From: Moraxella bovis
GTDB lineage: Bacteria; Pseudomonadota; Gammaproteobacteria; Pseudomonadales; Moraxellaceae
Direction of reading: 5' to 3'
DNA: 6,178 bases
Assembly (NCBI RefSeq): GCF_002014975.1
Contig: NZ_MUXV01000096.1
Coordinates: 1-6,178, forward strand
In this document: positions 1 to 4,885 of the stretch, piece by piece
Layout: each line of letters starts with the position of its first letter
How positions within the stretch are numbered: position 1 is the stretch's first letter
The notes under the pieces: generated by a model
Told to the model about the DNA's origin: nothing
Seen by the model: the letters and a program-made list of their open reading frames with translations, nothing else
Database searches by the model: none
Program-made: the position numbers and the translations under genes

Positions 1-69
1 AAGGAGGGTGGTGGGCATAGAGGTCTCTTTTGGGTTGAGGACACTCAATTTGAACAATGTACTTACTGT
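1..69. other. Left edge downstream of the operon, possible start of another gene
   Basis: This segment lies past the stop of the broken lipoprotein gene and is markedly more GC-rich at its end (22 of the first 40 bases) than the rest of the window. On the minus strand an ATG at 18 (MPTTLL to the edge, with GAGA a few nt upstream) and a GTG at 44 in another frame (VSSTQKRPLCPPPS) are both open to the edge. A plus-strand frame beginning KEGGGHRG and ending in a TGA at 85-87 is also open. I cannot choose among these from so little sequence, and I see no terminator hairpin. Confidence 0.3.
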
Positions 70-686
70 TCAGATGTCAAATCTTGAATATAACCCTTTT
101 TTTACCAATTCGCCATTCTTTTTGTTGTAAATACTGATGCGGTAATCAATATCAATCACAAATCTTTCAGTTTCTGGTATGTATAGAGTGACATACTTGC
201 CATTCTTGTCTGTGGAACGAATAACCATGACAGTAGAGTCTTCACTATCACCTTCTGACATTGTAGAAATAGAAATTAGAGATCCATTTAGACCAGTGGG
301 GATGATAGTGTTATTTCCGTTGCTACTATGTATAGCATCTTTGTTTACATAAAACAATCTCTCTCTTCGCTATTTAAAAAATAAACAACATTGTCACAGT
401 TATATCCTGGCCAAGCACTGCTCCAAGTGGCGTTTTGCATGACAATATCAGCACATTTTAGGTAAGTTTCGGAACTAAAAGGTAGTGACGATGTTATAAT
501 GTTGTCACTATTTTTTAACAAAATGCCAGTTGCAGGCACGACATCTGTAACCTTACCAAATGATAAATCAATAAATTTTGAACCGTTTTCGTGATTTGTT
601 TCTTTTGGTGGCAATCCTGTTGCATTGTGAGTGCAGGCGGAGAGTGATAAAATTAGTAGGATAAACTTAAAAGTGTTGATGTTCAT
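70..686 (-). pseudogene. Frameshifted lipoprotein, paralog of the 254-aa candidate immunity protein
   Basis: Two overlapping reading frames make one gene. The first (686 to 345, 113 aa) begins with a good lipoprotein signal, MNINTFKF then LSAC with Cys18 and Thr at +2, and stops at a TAA soon after EERDCFM. The second (357 to 70, 95 aa) has only a TTG start, with no ribosome binding site. Removing one GA unit from the tract at 358-366 fuses them as FLNSEERLFYVNKDA and yields about 206 residues. That fused sequence aligns with the intact neighbour at FLTENELINYANIL and on to the C-terminus (IDYRISIYNKKNGELVKK versus FYTIYIYSEKNDKLEKE). The break must lie between the two bounding stop codons, about 345-373, where the GA tract is the obvious site. 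It may be a decayed duplicate, a phase-variable gene in the OFF state, or a sequencing error. As read, only a truncated lipoprotein lacking its C-terminal half is made. Confidence 0.8.
358..366. repeat. Short dinucleotide (TC/GA)n tract at the frameshift
   Basis: Plus strand tctctctct, four and a half TC units, reads as GA repeats in the coding strand of the broken lipoprotein. One unit fewer restores the full frame. The tract is short for a classical contingency locus but sits exactly in the small interval that must hold the indel. Confidence 0.75.
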
Positions 687-1447
687 AAAAAACCCTCCAA
701 AGGTATTTCTTTTTCTAATTTATCATTTTTTTCACTATAAATATAGATGGTGTAGAACTCATCCAAAATAAAATATTGATCTTTTTCAATATTTATTTCT
801 TTTTTGATTCCAAAACCATTTATAGCAATTAAAGATATTGTATGCTCTATATTGTCTTTTTTGTCAGAATTAATGTAAATTAGTACCATAATTCCATTTT
901 TTGATGTCGGTAAAACTATGGTATGTTTATGAGGGTAATTAAGTATATTAGCATAATTTATTAGCTCATTTTCAGTTAAAAAATGAATACGGTCTTGACA
1001 GATATCATTGTGTGCTTCAACACAGTTTAGATAAAATTTTGAGTCAAATGGCAAGCTAGAAATAATGACATCGTCTGAATTTTTCTTTATTATCTTAGAA
1101 TTGTTTTCTTTAAGCATATTGACAGCCAATCTTTCATAACATATTTCATACTCCAACCCAATATTATTTCCCAAAGAATAATTATTTGAATAACATTCGT
1201 CTTTGACTTCATTTTGCCATATTAAAAATTTTTTATTACCCAATTCATTCCTTAGTGTTTTGTTATGTTCACTATTTTTTAATTTTATCCTTGTGTACTC
1301 ATGACTGGAAGATTTCTCAACACTAGATTCTGAGTTTTGCTTTGCATTATTACTGTCCGAAACTATCATTTCAGAATATGACCCATTACACCCCAAAGTT
1401 AGTAATGTTAACAAAATTGATAATAGAAAAATATGATGCGTAACCAT
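683..1447 (-). CDS. Lipoprotein, candidate immunity protein of the M15/SleB hydrolase (intact paralog)
   Basis: A 254-aa protein with a lipoprotein-type signal: hydrophobic residues 6-18, then LTLGC with Cys20 as lipidation site. The -3 residue is Thr rather than the usual Leu, so the lipobox is slightly atypical. Asn at +2 predicts outer-membrane sorting, unlike the Asp+2 lipoprotein encoded upstream. Residues 21-60 are Ser/Asn-rich linker. The C-terminal ~130 residues (from KNSDDVIISSLPF) are clearly related to the broken gene next door: SSLPF, YLxC, a FL-x-E-x(2)-x-Y-x-N stretch, and a matching final IYxxKNxxLxK region. Its ATG is one nucleotide past the hydrolase stop, and its TGA overlaps the next ATG by 4 nt (ATGA), an operon arrangement. 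I recognise no named family. Position and export suggest periplasmic immunity. Confidence 0.83.
   Translation of the reverse strand: MVTHHIFLLSILLTLLTLGCNGSYSEMIVSDSNNAKQNSESSVEKSSSHEYTRIKLKNSEHNKTLRNELGNKKFLIWQNEVKDECYSNNYSLGNNIGLEYEICYERLAVNMLKENNSKIIKKNSDDVIISSLPFDSKFYLNCVEAHNDICQDRIHFLTENELINYANILNYPHKHTIVLPTSKNGIMVLIYINSDKKDNIEHTISLIAINGFGIKKEINIEKDQYFILDEFYTIYIYSEKNDKLEKEIPLEGFL
693..698 (-). promoter_or_regulatory. Strong ribosome binding site of the frameshifted lipoprotein paralog
   Basis: GGAGGG on the minus strand lies 6 nt before the ATG at 686. It is the best Shine-Dalgarno sequence in the window and lies inside the end of the preceding lipoprotein gene. A strong ribosome binding site on a disrupted gene suggests the break is recent or reversible. 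Confidence 0.7.
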
Positions 1448-1448
1448 A

Positions 1449-3026
1449 TTAAAACCCCTTAAATCCTGTAGGCAATATTATTATAAAAGGCTTTGGCTTA
1501 TGAATAATTAATTCTTTCACTGTGCCGTGAGCATGTATACTTTTTCCAAAGCCCAATATAAGACCATTTTTTACAGCCTCATCATGAAAAGCATCAACCC
1601 ACTTTTTTCTATTGTAATCATCAGAATAATACTTATTTGCATAATTTAAATGTTCACCAATAATGGAAGGTTTTCCATTTGATCTTTCAATTAAGTATTG
1701 TCCAACAAATTTGCGCATTCTTTCTGAAACTGCAGAAAACGGCATATTTTCAACAGAACCATAGGGTTTTAGTTTTTTGGGACCTGTTATTTTAGAGAAC
1801 TGCCTATGTGCATTTACTACACTCCTAACAGAATCTCCCCAATATCCAGATTTGGTTCGATTTAAAATGGTATCTACAACACCAGCAGCCTGATCTTTAA
1901 AATACCTATCATCTTTAAATTTTATAACCTCTGTTTCTGTCACTTTCATAATATCAATAATATCCTGCTCTGTTAAAAACAAAGTCTCCCCACCTTCATT
2001 TTTAACGCCTATACTCGGCTTACTAATCATTCCTGAACAGGACAGCAAATCACTATGCTCACTAGATTTCGCCAGATCCATTAAAGACTTGCCAACAAGT
2101 TCAGAGACAGTTTGTTTAAAATCGGATTTTCTGATGTATTTTTTATCAAGCATTGTTATATCATAGTGCACCCAAGTTGTAGCCCCAGATTTACCACTTT
2201 TGAATACTTTTGGCTCTAAATAGATTCTATTATCCTCCCTGATTTCTAACGCCTTCATCTTTTCTTTCATAACTTTTCTTACAAACTCCATATCATTTAA
2301 TTCTCTTGTTCTACTTCCTTTTTTGTTAAAATGAATATCAAGTGCCAGACCCATATGGTTTACCGATGTTCGTCCATTCTTTTTGTTATTGTCTATGCAC
2401 CGATAGCCAGAAAAAATATAAGCAACGCTTAAGTTTCTAGATTTATACTCTTTATCTTTGGTTAGGTAAAACTCTAACGCTTTTAACATCCAAATCAGAG
2501 AACGATGAATGCCAGGGTATTCATTTGCAAAATTTTCTCCAGAAGCAACATTATAACGACCTTTTCCATATCCATCACACGCACCGCAAGGACAAGGCAT
2601 CTTTTCTGTGTAACTGGCTATAGGATACTCTTTGTTAAATTTGTCTAATGCTACTAACAGGCTACCGCAAATTTTGCCTGTCTCGGGAGCTTTCATATAA
2701 TCTCTTTGAAACTGTTTAATGCAATTTGCAGTCATTTCTGTAAATTCATCAGTCGGCAATGCCCCACCAAAACCCGCTAGACGAATATTTATTTCTCTTA
2801 TTAGTTCGCTTTTTCCACTTGTAATACAAGCAGGCTTTGTTGCACACTTAGAGGAAACCACCACCTTCGGCGTCCCACCCTCTTGGCTTCTTTGGTTTTG
2901 TTCGGTTGTTTGTACAGGTTTTATTTCTGTTGGTTTTTGGGCTTGTTCTGATGTTTGGGTTTGGGATGGTTTGTTATTAAACAATCCTGATATAGCACCC
3001 GATATATTATCTGTAACTTCGCCCAC
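1449..3026 (-). CDS. Multidomain peptidoglycan hydrolase (PG-binding-like + M15-type peptidase + SleB-like)
   Basis: A 525-aa protein from GTG 3026, the only usable start after an in-frame TGA just upstream, with a weak GAG (3032-3034) 5 nt before it. It has no signal peptide. Residues 1-50 form a Gln/Thr/Pro-rich linker ending in GGTPKVVVS (50-58), the motif shared with the GH19/CHAP hydrolase. Residues 70-135 resemble a peptidoglycan-binding domain (INIRLAGFGG, IKQFQRDYM). Residues 145-300 resemble a peptidase M15 zinc domain: CPCGAC, SGYRC (206-210), NHMGLALD with His224 and Asp230, and WVHYD with His287. Residues 350-505 match SleB-type cell-wall hydrolases: AAGVVDTILNR (380-390), QFS (409-411), HLNYANKYY and GKSIHAHGT, with Glu364 or Glu366 as catalytic candidate. 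It would thus cut both peptide and glycan parts of the wall. It is inferred to be a secreted antibacterial effector; the linker is the presumed delivery or adaptor part. Confidence 0.9.
   Translation of the reverse strand: MGEVTDNISGAISGLFNNKPSQTQTSEQAQKPTEIKPVQTTEQNQRSQEGGTPKVVVSSKCATKPACITSGKSELIREINIRLAGFGGALPTDEFTEMTANCIKQFQRDYMKAPETGKICGSLLVALDKFNKEYPIASYTEKMPCPCGACDGYGKGRYNVASGENFANEYPGIHRSLIWMLKALEFYLTKDKEYKSRNLSVAYIFSGYRCIDNNKKNGRTSVNHMGLALDIHFNKKGSRTRELNDMEFVRKVMKEKMKALEIREDNRIYLEPKVFKSGKSGATTWVHYDITMLDKKYIRKSDFKQTVSELVGKSLMDLAKSSEHSDLLSCSGMISKPSIGVKNEGGETLFLTEQDIIDIMKVTETEVIKFKDDRYFKDQAAGVVDTILNRTKSGYWGDSVRSVVNAHRQFSKITGPKKLKPYGSVENMPFSAVSERMRKFVGQYLIERSNGKPSIIGEHLNYANKYYSDDYNRKKWVDAFHDEAVKNGLILGFGKSIHAHGTVKELIIHKPKPFIIILPTGFKGF
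1455..1460 (-). promoter_or_regulatory. Ribosome binding site of the 254-aa lipoprotein
   Basis: AAGGGG on the minus strand lies 7 nt upstream of the ATG at 1447. It is within the last codons of the M15/SleB hydrolase, so the lipoprotein is likely translated in step with the hydrolase. Confidence 0.6.
2854..2875 (-). repeat. Shared junction repeat, copy 1 (encodes GTPKVVVS)
   Basis: These 22 bp match 6157-6178 at 21 of 22 positions; the single difference is synonymous (ACG versus ACA, Thr). It marks the end of the linker region of the 525-aa hydrolase. Sequence after it (towards the C-terminus) is unrelated between the two genes. It probably reflects a common N-terminal module and a recombination point for toxin-module exchange. 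Confidence 0.8.
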
Positions 3027-3037
3027 TAAATCTCAGA

Positions 3038-4102
3038 CTAATAGCAAGCACCATCGAATTCTGAAAAATCAACCCCTGTAACTTCACATACATGCAACTC
3101 ACTATTACCATCAATATCACTAAACTCTATTTCATTTTTTATTAAAATAAAGTCATTGGATAAAGCGTTAAATGCAAATGATACATTTCTTGTTGCAAAT
3201 TTTCTATCAATACAAGTTTGATAAATGACATTCAAGCTATTTCCATCTCCCCATATTTCTTGTAGACCATCAAGACCACATCCCGATGTTGGTTCTTCTA
3301 ACATAATAGTATTCTCGATAATCTTTTGATAGTTATTACCAGTATTTTTCAAAATATTAATGGTGATATTAAAATTTCTTTCATCCATATCAGCTGGCTT
3401 TGTTAATGATATTTTATCAATTAGTCCGTCTTGGTTGAAGTCAAATGATGTCTTTTTATGGTTGTTTTCTAAAATAATTCTGTTATGATCATGATATTCT
3501 TTTTTATTTTTTTCTATATTTTTGTCAAAAATGCAATCAAAATTAAAACTCTCGTTTTTAACTATATTTCTTGATAATATATTATTTGTTTTTCTATATT
3601 CAATAATAAAAGGATGTCCATAATCATCTTCATTACCAATTTTACAACTTACTTTTTTGGTAAAGTCAAAACCATCTACCTTATTTCTATCAATATCATT
3701 CTTACTTACAGATCCTAGTTTTTTTTTAAAAATAATAATGTTATTGTTATAGGCAGTCACATCTGTGCTATTAAGAATTAAGCATTTCTCTTTTTGTTCT
3801 AGATTGTCTATACTTTCTCTATTTCCCTTGTTTTTTTCATAGGCATAAAAGTAATCGTTATTAAACTTAAGTTCAATATTTTGCTTTAATAATTCACTAT
3901 AGTTACAGTTAGTATCATGAAATGGTTTTTTTATTTCTTTAAAATCATCATAGGAAAAATGCTTTGAGCTTATATCAGCACTTGATATACTTGATAATTT
4001 TTCGTTGGTTGTATTATCAATTTTTTTATCTTGATTGATATCACAGGCAGCAAGAAAAAAAATAGAAAAATAAACAAAAATAGAAATTATTAACTTATTC
4101 AT
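3038..4102 (-). CDS. Lipoprotein with DxNxDGxxD calcium-loop motif, candidate immunity protein
   Basis: A 354-aa protein with a lipoprotein signal peptide: MNK, a hydrophobic core, then lipobox LAAC with Cys20 as the lipidated residue. Position +2 is Asp21, which by the Lol rule of enterobacteria-type systems favours retention in the inner membrane, facing the periplasm. Residues 21-60 are a polar linker. Around 219-231 it has DFNQDGLID, a DxNxDGxxD loop of the EF-hand/FG-GAP (VCBS-like) type, followed by a beta-rich C-terminal region; the remainder is unrecognised. It starts after the 252-bp gap and ends 11 nt before the M15/SleB hydrolase, so the two are probably co-transcribed. Known precedent: the Xanthomonas periplasmic protein Xac2610, which has an EF-hand-like site, inhibits the lysozyme-like toxin Xac2609. 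Immunity to the preceding GH19 enzyme or the following hydrolase is therefore plausible, but inferred. Cysteines are abundant (66, 107, 153, 190, 275, 297, 339, 353), suggesting disulfides. Confidence 0.85.
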   Translation of the reverse strand: MNKLIISIFVYFSIFFLAACDINQDKKIDNTTNEKLSSISSADISSKHFSYDDFKEIKKPFHDTNCNYSELLKQNIELKFNNDYFYAYEKNKGNRESIDNLEQKEKCLILNSTDVTAYNNNIIIFKKKLGSVSKNDIDRNKVDGFDFTKKVSCKIGNEDDYGHPFIIEYRKTNNILSRNIVKNESFNFDCIFDKNIEKNKKEYHDHNRIILENNHKKTSFDFNQDGLIDKISLTKPADMDERNFNITINILKNTGNNYQKIIENTIMLEEPTSGCGLDGLQEIWGDGNSLNVIYQTCIDRKFATRNVSFAFNALSNDFILIKNEIEFSDIDGNSELHVCEVTGVDFSEFDGACY

Positions 4103-4354
4103 ATTAAAAGCCTCATTATTGAGTGGTTAAAGTTTCGTGAGTTTTATCACCCACCAAATATTTTTAGTTATTGCATACTATGTGTTATTTTAAATGCTTT
4201 ATTATTTACCAAAAGTTGATTTTCAATATTTAAGCACTCAATGGAAATAAAACATCCAATCAATTGACACTTTAATTAGCCCATATGTACACTTTAGGCA
4301 AGAATTCCTCAAAAAGCAACAATTCTTTTGTTTTCAATCAAAAAGTCATCTTTA
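4103..4354. other. 252-bp AT-rich intergenic gap between the two effector modules
   Basis: This is the only sizeable non-coding stretch inside the cluster. It holds no ORF of note in either direction and no GC-rich hairpin with a T-tract. On the plus strand the octamer acacttta occurs twice (4267-4274 and 4289-4296), 22 bp apart, about two helical turns. An 8-bp inverted pair attgagtg/cactcaat lies at 4118-4125 and 4235-4242. Several weak minus-strand sigma70-like boxes can be drawn, for example TTGAGG, 17 nt, TACATA, but none is convincing in such AT-rich DNA. A promoter for the downstream lipoprotein/hydrolase unit would be expected here, since all the other gene junctions are nearly or actually overlapping. 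I cannot place it. Confidence 0.5.
4111..4114 (-). promoter_or_regulatory. Ribosome binding site of the 354-aa lipoprotein
   Basis: GAGG on the minus strand lies 8 nt upstream of the ATG at 4102. It supports this start, which also gives a complete lipoprotein signal peptide. Confidence 0.6.
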
Positions 4355-4885
4355 TCATCCAACCAAAATACATTTCAATCTAGTGTTTCCTGCAGAGGTT
4401 TTTTCCAGTATTAAATTTTGTGGCTCAATACCCAAATACCTCATTCTTTGTGATGTTTTTTCAGGCATGTCGCGAATGATAAAATAATAACCAAAATTCT
4501 CATCACCATTATCATTTTCAGAAAACGCGGCAATTCTTAAAATATTCATGTTAAATTTTTTAAAATTTAAATCTAAGCCAGTATATTCTAATATTATTTT
4601 ATCTTTATGAATAAAATTATGACCAATGCTATAAAATCCTTGTAATACATAATCAGAATCCTTGATTGTGTATAGTCTGCCACTAATATTTTTACTAGCA
4701 ACCTTATCTTTTAATAAAGCACCATAAAAATCTGATAAAAACACACTTTGTTCACTTGAAAAATTGCAACCCAGTGTGGATTTATTGACGAGATTATTAG
4801 GGTTAATTATTTTAGCTTGAGCAATACTAAACAAGCAAGTTATTGCCAATCCAAGCAAGAATTTAAGTGGTTGAGTTGGTTTCAT
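4355..4885 (-). CDS. Sec-exported small protein, candidate immunity protein for the GH19/CHAP hydrolase
   Basis: This 176-aa protein belongs to no family I recognise. The N-terminus is a classical Sec signal peptide: basic KPTQPLK, a hydrophobic core at 9-22 and a cleavage site AQA|K after residue 24. The mature protein is therefore about 152 aa and periplasmic. It keeps only two cysteines, Cys40 near its start and Cys172 near its end, which could form a disulfide tying the termini together. The ATG lies inside the upstream hydrolase gene (23-nt overlap), with an AGAGG Shine-Dalgarno-like sequence (4897-4901) about 11 nt upstream, so translation is probably coupled to the hydrolase. A small exported protein encoded directly after a peptidoglycan hydrolase fits a cognate immunity protein that blocks self-intoxication in the periplasm. 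That role is inferred from position and export only; a hydrolase accessory or chaperone remains possible. Confidence 0.82.
   Translation of the reverse strand: MKPTQPLKFLLGLAITCLFSIAQAKIINPNNLVNKSTLGCNFSSEQSVFLSDFYGALLKDKVASKNISGRLYTIKDSDYVLQGFYSIGHNFIHKDKIILEYTGLDLNFKKFNMNILRIAAFSENDNGDENFGYYFIIRDMPEKTSQRMRYLGIEPQNLILEKTSAGNTRLKCILVG

Noticed and set aside
70..357. Independent 95-aa gene starting at TTG 357
   Set aside because: No ribosome binding site, and its sequence continues the paralog alignment of the upstream frame; it is the second half of a frameshifted gene.
2719..3081. Plus-strand ORF of 120 aa
   Set aside because: Antisense to the well-supported 525-aa hydrolase (linker and PG-binding region). 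No domain or ribosome binding site recognised; its openness follows from the composition of the linker.
4300..4327. Inverted repeat aagaatt/aattctt as a terminator
   Set aside because: Seven AT-rich pairs with a 14-nt loop and no T-tract after it on the transcribed strand; too weak to be an intrinsic terminator.
4103..4354. Specific sigma70 promoter
   Set aside because: Several partial -35/-10 pairs can be drawn in this AT-rich gap but none matches well enough at both boxes to be called.
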